This document shows, piece by piece, positions 9,341 to 16,375 of a stretch of DNA of 64,000 nt. Within the stretch, counting starts at the first letter, position 1, and every line of letters starts with the position of its first letter. The stretch is from the NCBI RefSeq assembly GCF_036227485.1, contig NZ_CP109479.1, positions 3,968,001 to 4,032,000 on the forward strand. The letters are read 5' to 3'. Position numbers and translations under genes: made by a program. Source of the stretch: Streptomyces sp. NBC_01451. Its GTDB lineage: Bacteria > Actinomycetota > Actinomycetes > Streptomycetales > Streptomycetaceae. The notes below the pieces were generated by a model that saw only the letters and a list, made by a program, of their open reading frames with translations, was not told the origin of the DNA and made no database searches.

Positions 9341-9354
9341 CTGACTGTAGTCAG
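9341..9354. promoter_or_regulatory. TetR operator candidate CTGACT-GT-AGTCAG
   Basis: A perfect 6-bp inverted repeat with a 2-bp centre lies 25 bp upstream of the TetR start and in front of the divergent short-chain dehydrogenase. Position and symmetry suit autoregulation. Confidence 0.65.
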
Positions 9355-9484
9355 TTATGATTACGATCGTTACCGCGTGGGCTCGGATACGGCTGTGCTC
9401 ATTCTCCCACGGCAGGGCGAGGAGACATTGCTCCATCCGTGCAGAGCCACGCACCTCACATCCCCCTGGAACGAAGGAACACCC

Positions 9485-10198
9485 ATGCCCTCCCTCGATG
9501 GAGCAGTCGTCCTCGTCACCGGCGCCAATGGCGGTATCGGCACCCACTTCGTCCACGACGCCCTGGCTCGCGGCGCCGCCAAGGTCTACGCCACCGCCCG
9601 TTCCCCCCGCGCCTGGGACGACGAACGCATCGTCCCCCTGACCCTCGACGTCACCGACCCCGCGTCGGTCGCCGGGGCCGTCGCCGCCGCGCCGGACGTC
9701 ACCGCGCTCGTCAACAACGCGGGCGCCACCCCGCCGAGCGCGAGCCTGCTGGACGTCACCGAGGCGGACATCCGGGCGAACATGGAGACGAACTTCTTCG
9801 GACCGGTCCTCCTCGCCCGCGCCTTCGCCCCGATCCTCGCCGCCAAGCAGGGCTCGATCCTCATCGACGTGCACTCCGTCGCCAGCTGGTACGCCTTCGG
9901 CGGCGCCTACAGCGCGTCCAAGGCCGCACTGTGGTCGGCCACCAACTCCCTGCGCATCGAGCTCGCACCCAAGGGCGTCCACGTGACCGGTGTGCACATG
10001 GGCTACGTCGACACCCCGATGGCCGCCCACGCCGACGGACCCAAGATGCTGCCGACGCAGCTGGTGACGGCGGTCTACGACGCGGTCGAGGCCGGCGCGT
10101 ACGAGGTCCTGGCCGACGAGTTGACCCAGGGGGTCAAGGCGGCGCTGAGCGGCCCGGTCGAGGCGCTCTACCCGGACCTGCGCGGCACGAACGCCTGA
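9485..10198 (+). CDS. Short-chain dehydrogenase/reductase (SDR)
   Basis: Encodes 237 residues, the usual length of a classical SDR. It has the nucleotide-binding TGANGGIG (residues 12-19), the NNAG motif (77-80), catalytic Ser around 131-134, and YSASK with Tyr142 and Lys146. TGxxxGxG plus an Arg-containing second strand (YATARS) suggests NADP(H). The start ATG 9485 follows GGAACGAAGGAAC; upstream in-frame starts have no ribosome site. It is divergent from the TetR gene at 8714 and likely controlled by it. The substrate is unknown; an alcohol or ketone intermediate of the neighbouring catabolic genes is possible. Confidence 0.92.
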   Translation: MPSLDGAVVLVTGANGGIGTHFVHDALARGAAKVYATARSPRAWDDERIVPLTLDVTDPASVAGAVAAAPDVTALVNNAGATPPSASLLDVTEADIRANMETNFFGPVLLARAFAPILAAKQGSILIDVHSVASWYAFGGAYSASKAALWSATNSLRIELAPKGVHVTGVHMGYVDTPMAAHADGPKMLPTQLVTAVYDAVEAGAYEVLADELTQGVKAALSGPVEALYPDLRGTNA

Positions 10199-10343
10199 GC
10201 CCGTTCCCCGGTCCCGACGCGGGCGCCGACGCGCGCTCGCATCCACCGGCGACACCGGTGCGCCGTCGCCCACGGTACGGAAGACGTCGGACACGAGCAC
10301 GACCGCGGCATCCGCTGCGTACCCGCTCGCTTGCTGCCGGGTG

Positions 10344-11174
10344 TCAGCGTCGCTGGTTGGCGAGGCCGATGTAGTGCCCGAGGCGGTATTCGAAGTCGAT
10401 GCCGGCCTGTTCGACGACGGCCTGCGTGCCTGCGGCCCGGGTGAGGAAACCGGGGAGGGTGAGGGAGTGGGCGAACTCGCCGTACGCGGCGACCAGGTCC
10501 GCGTCCGGGGGCAGGGACGCCCGGTTGATCTGGGCTTTGGCCGAGGCGAGCGAGGTGCGGTCGAAGGAGGCGAGCCGGGCGGCGACGGTGCCGACGAAGG
10601 CGTCGAGTTCGCTGTCGGGGAGGGCGCGGGTGACCCAGCCCCAGCGTTCGGCGGTGTCGGCGTCGTAGTCGTCGCTGGTGAGGATGGCTTCCAGGGCGCG
10701 GTCGCGTCCGATGGCCCGGGGCAGGCGTTCGCTGCCGCCACCGCCGGGCAGCAGCCCGCTGCCGACCTCGGGCTGTCCGAAGATCGCCTTCTCACGGCTG
10801 GCGTAGCGCAGATCGAGGGCGAGAGCGAGCTCGTTCCCGCCGCCGCGGGTGCGTCCCCGGATGACCGCGATGGTGACGTACGGCGCTTTGGAGAGTTCCA
10901 GGACCAGATTCGTCCAGGCCGGCACCGCGTCCGGGTCCCCGGAGGCGGGGAAGTCGGCGGCGGCGGCCAGGTCGAAGTGGTTGTAGAAGAAGTCGGGGGT
11001 GGCGCTGTCGAACAGTACGACCTGGATGTCCGGGTCGGTGGCCAGCTCCCCGACGATCTCGATGAGGCGCAGGACGGTCTCACCCGCGATGAGGTTGACG
11101 GGCGGGTTGGCGAAGGTGATCTTCGCTGTCTGCGGTGAGGTGCGCTCGTAGTGGATGGTGCTGGGCTCGCTCAT
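10344..11174 (-). CDS. Enoyl-CoA hydratase/isomerase family protein
   Basis: Encodes 276 residues. The crotonase fold is supported by TAKITFANPPVNLIAGETVL, the segment DFFYNHFDLAAAADF in place of the usual A-G-A-D oxyanion loop, RGRTRGGGNELALALDLRYA and GQPEVGSGLLPGGGGSERLP. The canonical second catalytic Glu region (GxPEV) is present, but the first loop is divergent, so it may act on an unusual acyl-CoA or not be a hydratase. It is the last gene of a four-gene minus-strand run (dehydrogenase, hydrolase, EthD-like, this gene). The 153-bp gap upstream holds two copies of a GGTGACGGTGTC sequence. Confidence 0.88.
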   Translation of the reverse strand: MSEPSTIHYERTSPQTAKITFANPPVNLIAGETVLRLIEIVGELATDPDIQVVLFDSATPDFFYNHFDLAAAADFPASGDPDAVPAWTNLVLELSKAPYVTIAVIRGRTRGGGNELALALDLRYASREKAIFGQPEVGSGLLPGGGGSERLPRAIGRDRALEAILTSDDYDADTAERWGWVTRALPDSELDAFVGTVAARLASFDRTSLASAKAQINRASLPPDADLVAAYGEFAHSLTLPGFLTRAAGTQAVVEQAGIDFEYRLGHYIGLANQRR

Positions 11175-11327
11175 GACTGGCTCCGGATACGGATACGGAT
11201 GGGTGACGGTGTCGGACGGGTGACGGGTGACGGTGTCCGACGGCGACGGGGCGCGAGGAGGGCCGGGAAGCGTGGGGTGGATGGATCTGCCGAGCAGCTC
11301 CGGCGGTCCGCTTCCCGCCCGCCCCGC

Positions 11328-12134
11328 TCACTCCTCGTAGTGCGGGAGGATCTCGCCGTTCTTGACGTAGGTGAGGGCGGCGGTGACGTCGTAGGCGTGG
11401 ATCGCGGAGACCTGCGGGGCCAGCCGGTCGGACAGGTCCTGGATCACGTGGCCGGTGAAGAAGGCGTCCCGTGCCGCCGTGTCGGTGAACCCGAGGCCGA
11501 GGGAGGCGTGGAAGTGCTGGTCGTGGGGGTTGTCGTGGGCCACGTCCGGGGTGTCCCAGAGCTTTTCGATCCAGGGCAGGAACGTCTGGGTGCGCAGTTC
11601 CGTCAGCACTCCGGTGCCGGCGAGCGCGGGAGCGAGCTGTTCGTTGACGAACTTCCGGAAGGCGCCGGCGCCGACGCCGTCCCTGCGGCGCAGGTAGACG
11701 AGAGTGCGGGCACCGACGGTCTCTCCGGGGCCTGCGACGTCGTACCACCGCGAGGAGTTCGGCGGGCCGGTGTAGAGCAGGGTGCGGCGGAACACGTTGA
11801 TCTCGTCGGCGTAGGCCAGCTTCGTCTGCTTGCGCCCTTGCAGGGGTGCGAGCGCCGACCGGAAGGTGACTTCCGCGACACCGTCGATCTTCCGGTCGGC
11901 GGGGATCGCGGTCTGGACCCCGTCGACGGCCGGCCACCGGCCCGGGTTCTGCTCGGCGAGGTGGATCTGCCGGTACTCCTCCAGGCCCGGGGTGGCGGAG
12001 ATGATCCCCGAGTGCGGGCCCTTCCAGTGGTCCATGCCGGTCTGGCGGGGCTGATCGGTCCGCACCCACAGCAGGATCGAGGAGGTGAGAGGCTTCTTCA
12101 CTCCCAGGGGTGCGACGGCCGGTGACGTACTCAT
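11328..12134 (-). CDS. EthD-like dimeric alpha/beta-barrel protein
   Basis: Encodes 268 residues. The N-terminal half, SILLWVRTDQPRQTGMDHWK followed by GPHSGIISATPGLEEYRQIH, has the EthD/ferredoxin-like pattern (strand, then a helix with xxHW/GPH, then PGLxxY). The second half (RTLVYLRRRDGVGAGAFRKF, ending HAYDVTAALTYVKNGEILPH) looks like a second such repeat, so the polypeptide may be a fused pair. Family members are small helpers or monooxygenase-like proteins in degradation and polyketide pathways. No catalytic residues can be named. It lies 33 bp downstream of the hydrolase gene and is surely cotranscribed with it. Confidence 0.6.
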   Translation of the reverse strand: MSTSPAVAPLGVKKPLTSSILLWVRTDQPRQTGMDHWKGPHSGIISATPGLEEYRQIHLAEQNPGRWPAVDGVQTAIPADRKIDGVAEVTFRSALAPLQGRKQTKLAYADEINVFRRTLLYTGPPNSSRWYDVAGPGETVGARTLVYLRRRDGVGAGAFRKFVNEQLAPALAGTGVLTELRTQTFLPWIEKLWDTPDVAHDNPHDQHFHASLGLGFTDTAARDAFFTGHVIQDLSDRLAPQVSAIHAYDVTAALTYVKNGEILPHYEE

Positions 12135-12167
12135 GGCGTTGCCCTTCTCTTCCTGGTCAGACGGTTG

Positions 12168-13034
12168 TCACGGGGCGAGGAACTCGACCGCCACGGGGGC
12201 GAACCGGTCGTGGTACTGGAAGATGCCGCCGTGTCCGGAGTCGGGGTAGATGATCAGCTCGCTGCCCTTGATGCGGTGGTGCAGGTCCTCCGACAGGACC
12301 GAGGGCACCATGCGGTCGTTGTCGCCGTTGGCGATCAGGGTGGGCTGTGTGATCGTCGACAGGTCGTCGGGGGTGGAGCGCCCCCACTTCTTGATCGCCT
12401 TCAGCTGTGTCTGGAACGCCTTGGTCTTGATGTCCGCGTCGCGGTCGACGGTGCGCTCCTTGAGCCTGTTGACGAAGGCGCGTGCGGCGGGCTTGCCGGT
12501 GGCGTTGCGGTTGAAGAACAGGAACTCCTTGGGGTCCGAGCGGGTCAGCGTGGCGCGCAGGATGTCGTAATAGGTGACTCTGGCGACCTTGTCCATGTCC
12601 TTGCCGCCCTTGGGCCCGGTGCCGGTGAGGACGAGCTTGCGGACGAGCTCGGGGTGCTTGACCACCAGGGCCTGGGCGACCATGCCGCCGAGGGAGAAGG
12701 AGAAGACGTCGATCTTGTCGTACCCGAGCGCCCTGATGAAGGTGTAGGCGTCGTCGGCCATCGCCTCGACACTGTCCGGCACCTGGCCGGTGGACGCCCC
12801 GACACCGCGGTTGTCGAAGGCGATGACGTGACGGCCCTGCGCGATGGGGTCGACGATGCGGGGGTCCCAGTTGTCCAGGGTCGCGGCGAGGTGGACGAAG
12901 AAGACGACGGGGATGCCGCCCTTCGGTCCCAGCTCCCGGTAGGCGTAGGTGACGCCACCGGCGCTGACGGTGCGGGCCGGGGCCTTCGCGTAGGAGGTGA
13001 TGACGGCTTCGTTCGGGGTGCCGGTGCTGCTCAT
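12168..13034 (-). CDS. Alpha/beta-hydrolase fold enzyme
   Basis: Encodes 288 residues. The nucleophile elbow is S-F-S-L-G-G with Ser114; the acid is probably the Asp in GDNDRMVP (around 235-241) and the base the His in SGHGG (around 268). The upstream strand-loop VVFFVHLAATLDNWDPRIVD takes the place of the HGxP oxyanion segment, and FDNRGVGAS is a common feature of this group. It resembles esterases, haloperoxidase-like enzymes and ring-cleavage C-C hydrolases; the substrate cannot be assigned. ATG 13034 follows CAAGGAGAATCC. It sits between the quinone-oxidoreductase-type dehydrogenase and the EthD-like gene on the same strand. Confidence 0.88.
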   Translation of the reverse strand: MSSTGTPNEAVITSYAKAPARTVSAGGVTYAYRELGPKGGIPVVFFVHLAATLDNWDPRIVDPIAQGRHVIAFDNRGVGASTGQVPDSVEAMADDAYTFIRALGYDKIDVFSFSLGGMVAQALVVKHPELVRKLVLTGTGPKGGKDMDKVARVTYYDILRATLTRSDPKEFLFFNRNATGKPAARAFVNRLKERTVDRDADIKTKAFQTQLKAIKKWGRSTPDDLSTITQPTLIANGDNDRMVPSVLSEDLHHRIKGSELIIYPDSGHGGIFQYHDRFAPVAVEFLAP

Positions 13035-13153
13035 GACGGATTCTCCTTGCGTGTTCTGTGTCGCTGGGCGTGTTGTGTTTCCTGTGTCGCCGGGCGCCTT
13101 GTGTCGCCCGGCGCGGTTGCGGCGGATCAGCCGGGTCAGCTGGGCCAGCCGGG

Positions 13154-14149
13154 TCAGGTGTTGCCGATGACGGCCTTGCCGCGGATGCCGCCCTGGGACA
13201 GGGACTTCAGCGCCTGCGGGGTCTGGTCGAAGCCGACCACCTTGCCCACGACCGGACGCAGCACGCCCTGGTCGATGAGGGTGGTGATCTGGCGGAGCTG
13301 GTCGCCGCTGGCGCGCATGAAAAGGAACTCGTACGTCACCCCGAGCTTCTTCGCCTGCCTGCGGATCTTGCCGCTCAGGGCTGCGACCGCCAGGCGCACC
13401 AGCGGGTTCAGGCCGGCCTCGCGGGCGAACGCGGGGTCCGGGGGACCGGCGATCCCGATGGCCTTGCCGCCGGGCCTGAGCACCCGCAGGGACTTCTCGA
13501 GGTTCTCCCCGCCGAGGCTGTCCAGCACCAGGTCGTAGCCGGACAGGAGCTGCTCGAAGTCCTGGGTGCGGTAGTCGATCACCGTGTCCGCGCCGAGCGC
13601 GCGCACGAAGTCCGCGTTGGAACCGCCGGCGGTCGTGGCGACGTGCGCACCGAGGTGCGCGGCGAGCTGGATCGCGATCGAACCGACCCCGCCGGCGCCG
13701 GCGTGGATGAGAACCTTCTGCCCGGGCCGCACGTTTCCGCGCTCCACCAGCGCCTGCCATGCGGTGAGCGCCGCCAGCGGCAGCGAGCCGGCCTCGTCCA
13801 TGCTGATCGAGGCGGGCTTGAGCGCCACGTCGTCCTCCGCGACGGAGATGCGCTCGGCGAACGTGCCGATGCGGTCCTGGTGGGGCCGGGCGTAGACCTC
13901 GTCTCCGGGCTTGAAACCGCGGACCGCCGACCCGACACCGATGACGGTGCCCGCGACGTCGTTGCGCAGGATCAGCGGCAGCCTGTAGGGCAGGACCTGC
14001 TTGAACTCACCGGTGCGGATCTTCTCGTCCAGCGGGTTCAGTCCGGCGGCCTCCACCCGGACCAGCACGTCGCGCTCCCCCACGGTGGGCTCGGGGACGT
14101 CCGCCTCCTGCAGCGGCTCCTTGTACTTGGTGACGACGAACGCTCTCAT
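13154..14149 (-). CDS. NADP-dependent medium-chain oxidoreductase (quinone oxidoreductase family)
   Basis: Encodes 331 residues. It has the GroES-like N-terminal domain (VLVRVEAAGLNPLDEKIRTG, NDVAGTVIGVGSAV, GDEVYA) and a Rossmann domain with HAGAGGVGSIAIQLAAHLGA. No structural or catalytic zinc-ligand pattern is apparent, placing it in the zinc-free QOR branch, which reduces enones or quinones with NADPH. It is the first gene of the minus-strand catabolic run and faces the TetR gene at 14299 across 150 bp containing dyads. Its C-terminus aligns with the broken fragment at 4082. Confidence 0.9.
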   Translation of the reverse strand: MRAFVVTKYKEPLQEADVPEPTVGERDVLVRVEAAGLNPLDEKIRTGEFKQVLPYRLPLILRNDVAGTVIGVGSAVRGFKPGDEVYARPHQDRIGTFAERISVAEDDVALKPASISMDEAGSLPLAALTAWQALVERGNVRPGQKVLIHAGAGGVGSIAIQLAAHLGAHVATTAGGSNADFVRALGADTVIDYRTQDFEQLLSGYDLVLDSLGGENLEKSLRVLRPGGKAIGIAGPPDPAFAREAGLNPLVRLAVAALSGKIRRQAKKLGVTYEFLFMRASGDQLRQITTLIDQGVLRPVVGKVVGFDQTPQALKSLSQGGIRGKAVIGNT

Positions 14150-14247
14150 GGGGCGCCACTCCTAGTCTTTGTCCTATTTATCCAAGTTCGAGATTGGATC
14201 GGCAAACCCGGCGCGACATCCAGGACCTCGCCCCACCCGACCAATCC

Positions 14248-14274
14248 GAGTGCACTCAACTATGAGTCCACTCA
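14248..14274. promoter_or_regulatory. Double TetR operator candidate, GAGTssACTC repeated every 16 bp
   Basis: GAGTGCACTC (14248-14257) and GAGTCCACTC (14264-14273) are inverted repeats of the same design 16 bp apart, directly before the TetR gene at 14299. A further dyad, ATCCAA-N8-TTGGAT, lies at 14180-14199 nearer the divergent dehydrogenase. The arrangement suggests cooperative binding of two repressor dimers and control of both genes. Confidence 0.6.
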
Positions 14275-14298
14275 GAAATATTGTCAAGGGAGGTCCCC

Positions 14299-14922
14299 AT
14301 GGGAGGCGGTCACCTGCCGATCGGGCGCCGCGAGAGGGCCAAACAGGACAAGCGCGAGCGCATCATGACCGCAGCCCGCGAACTGTTCGTCGAACACGGC
14401 GTCGGCAGGGTCACGACGCAGCAGGTCGCCCGCCGGGCCGATGTCGCGATCGGGACGCTCTACCTGTACGCGTCCACCAAGGCCGAGCTGCTGATCATGG
14501 TGCAGAACGAGAAGTTCGCCGCCGCCATCGATTCCGGGCTCGTCGCCGCGGACGCCACCGCCGGACAGGACGTACTGGAGCCGGTCGTCGCTCTCATCCG
14601 CCCCGTGGTGGAGTGCGTGCGGGAGCACATCGAGAACGGCCGCACCTACCTGCACGAACTCGTCTTCGGCGACCCGGCCGAGCCCTACCGGCAAGCGGGC
14701 CTGACCCTTGCCGGCCGCCTGGAGGACGGCGTCACCGGCCTACTCACCCGCGACGAGCACATCGGCGCCGCCGACGCGGCGACGCTGGCACGGGTGGTCA
14801 CCGCGATCATCCACATCAGCACCACCGCCACCGCGCACCTGCACCGCAGCGACGAAGCCGTCCTCGCCGACATCCGCGACCAGATCCACGCCACGCTGGC
14901 GCCCCACCACCGCGCCGCATGA
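14299..14922 (+). CDS. TetR-family transcriptional regulator
   Basis: Encodes 207 residues. The DNA-binding domain is RERIMTAARELFVEHGVGRV, TTQQVARRADVAIGTLYLYA, STKAELLIMVQNEK. Start ATG 14299 is chosen because AAGGGAGGTCCCC precedes it. It is a paralogue of the regulator at 8714; the two flank the short-chain dehydrogenase and the four-gene catabolic run, suggesting duplication with divergence of ligand or operator. It is divergent from the quinone-oxidoreductase-type gene at 13154, with GAGT/ACTC repeats between them. Confidence 0.92.
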   Translation: MGGGHLPIGRRERAKQDKRERIMTAARELFVEHGVGRVTTQQVARRADVAIGTLYLYASTKAELLIMVQNEKFAAAIDSGLVAADATAGQDVLEPVVALIRPVVECVREHIENGRTYLHELVFGDPAEPYRQAGLTLAGRLEDGVTGLLTRDEHIGAADAATLARVVTAIIHISTTATAHLHRSDEAVLADIRDQIHATLAPHHRAA

Positions 14923-15091
14923 CCGCTCACCCGGCCGCCGCCCGCCGGCGCGTCGCACGCGCTCGCCCCGCCCACCCCCGGGCGGTCCGCCCGGCCCGGA
15001 GGCCGCGCCCCGCCCGGCAGACGCCCTGAAGGATCCGCCCCGATGCCCCGCAGCGGGCCTCCGCGCATCCATGAGGTGATCCCAACCCCAT

Positions 15092-15115
15092 CTGAGTTTA
15101 CTTTCTTATACTCAG
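15092..15115. promoter_or_regulatory. Palindromic element CTGAGT-N12-ACTCAG before the esterase
   Basis: Perfect 6-bp arms flank an AT-rich 12-bp centre (TTACTTTCTTAT). The reverse complement matches the lpdA/HxlR intergenic element (6134-6157) at 19 of 24 positions. It lies about 80 bp upstream of the esterase start, in the promoter position. A shared regulator, most simply the HxlR protein, is inferred. Confidence 0.65.
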
Positions 15116-15196
15116 CCAGTAGCGTCATGACCAGCACATCGACCCGGCCGCCACGGGGGAACCCGGCATGGCGTCCGTCCGAGAAGGAGCAGCACC

Positions 15197-16108
15197 ATGG
15201 GAGTAAGCCAAGAGGCACACGAGTTCGCTGAGTTCCTCGCGAGCGTGAGTGCGAAGTCGTCGGCACCAGGTCTCGACCTGGCCGTCATCCGCGACATCGT
15301 GGACTCGAACCACAAGGCGTCGACCGAGCCGGAAGGCGTCACGTACGCCGAGGTGGACGCGGACGGCGTCCCCGCCCTGTGGGCCATCCCCGAGGGCGCC
15401 GACCCCGACAAGGCACTGCTCCACTTCCACTTCGGCGGATCCGTCACCGCCTCCATGCACTCGGACCGCAAGGCCGCCGGCCACATTGCCAAGGCCGCCG
15501 GAGCCCGCTCCCTCGTCGTGGACTTCCGCCTGGCGCCCGAACACCCCTACCCCGCACAGCTCGACGACGCCGAGACCGCATACCGCTGGCTGCTCTCCCA
15601 GGGCTACGAGCCGCGGAACATCGGCAGCACGGGCCACTCGATCGGCGGGACGCTCGCGGTGATGCTCCCGCTGCGCCTGCTCGCGAAGGGGGAGGCCACC
15701 CCGGGCGCGATCGTCAGCGTCTCGCCGTGGACCGACCTCACCATCCAGAACGCGTCGGTGGACGAGAACGAGGACAACGACAGGATGCTCAGCAGGAACA
15801 CCCTCGAACTCTTCCGAGGAGCCTGGCTGCAGGATCCCGCCGTGGACTTCACCGACCCCGCGATCAGCATCGCGAACGCCGATCTGACCGGCCTGCCGCC
15901 CACGACCGTCCACTACGGCGAGTACGAGACCCTCGCCGACGACGGCGCCGAACTCGGCCGCCGCCTCGCGGACTTCAAGGTCACCTCCGAGGTCCACCCG
16001 ATGCCCGAAGGGCAGCACTCGTTCGTCCTGGGCGCCGGGCGCGTACCCGAGGTGGACCAGGCGATCCAGCAGATGGGCCAGTGGCTGCGCAAGCACCTCG
16101 GCACGTGA
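15197..16108 (+). CDS. Alpha/beta-hydrolase of the hormone-sensitive-lipase type (esterase)
   Basis: Encodes 303 residues. HSL-family features are the oxyanion motif, here H-F-H-F-G-G (residues 76-81) in place of HGGG; the block FRLAPEHPYPAQLDDAETAY; the nucleophile elbow GHSIGG with Ser148 (usual form GDSAGG); and HPMPEGQHSF containing the likely catalytic His. The variant oxyanion and elbow sequences suggest substrate differences from ordinary short-chain esterases. ATG 15197 follows GAGAAGGAGCAGCACC. The gene appears monocistronic, with the CTGAGT palindrome upstream and the heptamer repeat downstream. Confidence 0.9.
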   Translation: MGVSQEAHEFAEFLASVSAKSSAPGLDLAVIRDIVDSNHKASTEPEGVTYAEVDADGVPALWAIPEGADPDKALLHFHFGGSVTASMHSDRKAAGHIAKAAGARSLVVDFRLAPEHPYPAQLDDAETAYRWLLSQGYEPRNIGSTGHSIGGTLAVMLPLRLLAKGEATPGAIVSVSPWTDLTIQNASVDENEDNDRMLSRNTLELFRGAWLQDPAVDFTDPAISIANADLTGLPPTTVHYGEYETLADDGAELGRRLADFKVTSEVHPMPEGQHSFVLGAGRVPEVDQAIQQMGQWLRKHLGT

Positions 16109-16224
16109 GCGGAGGCCGTACCTGACGGCGGGCCTGTCGACGGCCGGGCCACCGCACCACCGCCGTACCGACGACCGGTCCGCCGGCACGGCGGTCCACC
16201 GGTCTCCGGCACCCCGCGGTCTCC

Positions 16225-16280
16225 GGCATCAGGCATCAGGCATCAGGCATCAGGCATCAGGCATCAGGCATCAGGCATCA
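16225..16280. repeat. Eight perfect tandem copies of the heptamer GGCATCA
   Basis: 56 bp made of eight identical 7-bp units lie between the esterase stop (16108) and the prpE-type start (16376), about 95 bp upstream of that ATG. It is not in a gene. Such perfect short repeats change length by slippage and could alter promoter or leader spacing for the downstream gene; whether they do is not known. Confidence 0.9.
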
Positions 16281-16375
16281 GGCTCGACCATGTCGGCCGG
16301 TGTGCGGTACTTGTGTCCGGCACCGTTCCGCAAGCAGCCCCACCACCGTCCCTTGATGCCACAAAGGAGTGCGCG

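Noticed and set aside
9317..11083. Upstream extension of the TetR frame ending at 8714, up to 789 codons
   Set aside because: The extension is antisense to the short-chain dehydrogenase, whose motifs are intact, and overlaps another gene in the wrong frame; ATG 9316 has a good ribosome site.
16225..16280. Heptamer tract as a CRISPR array
   Set aside because: The units are 7 bp with no spacers; no CRISPR array or cas gene is seen in the window.
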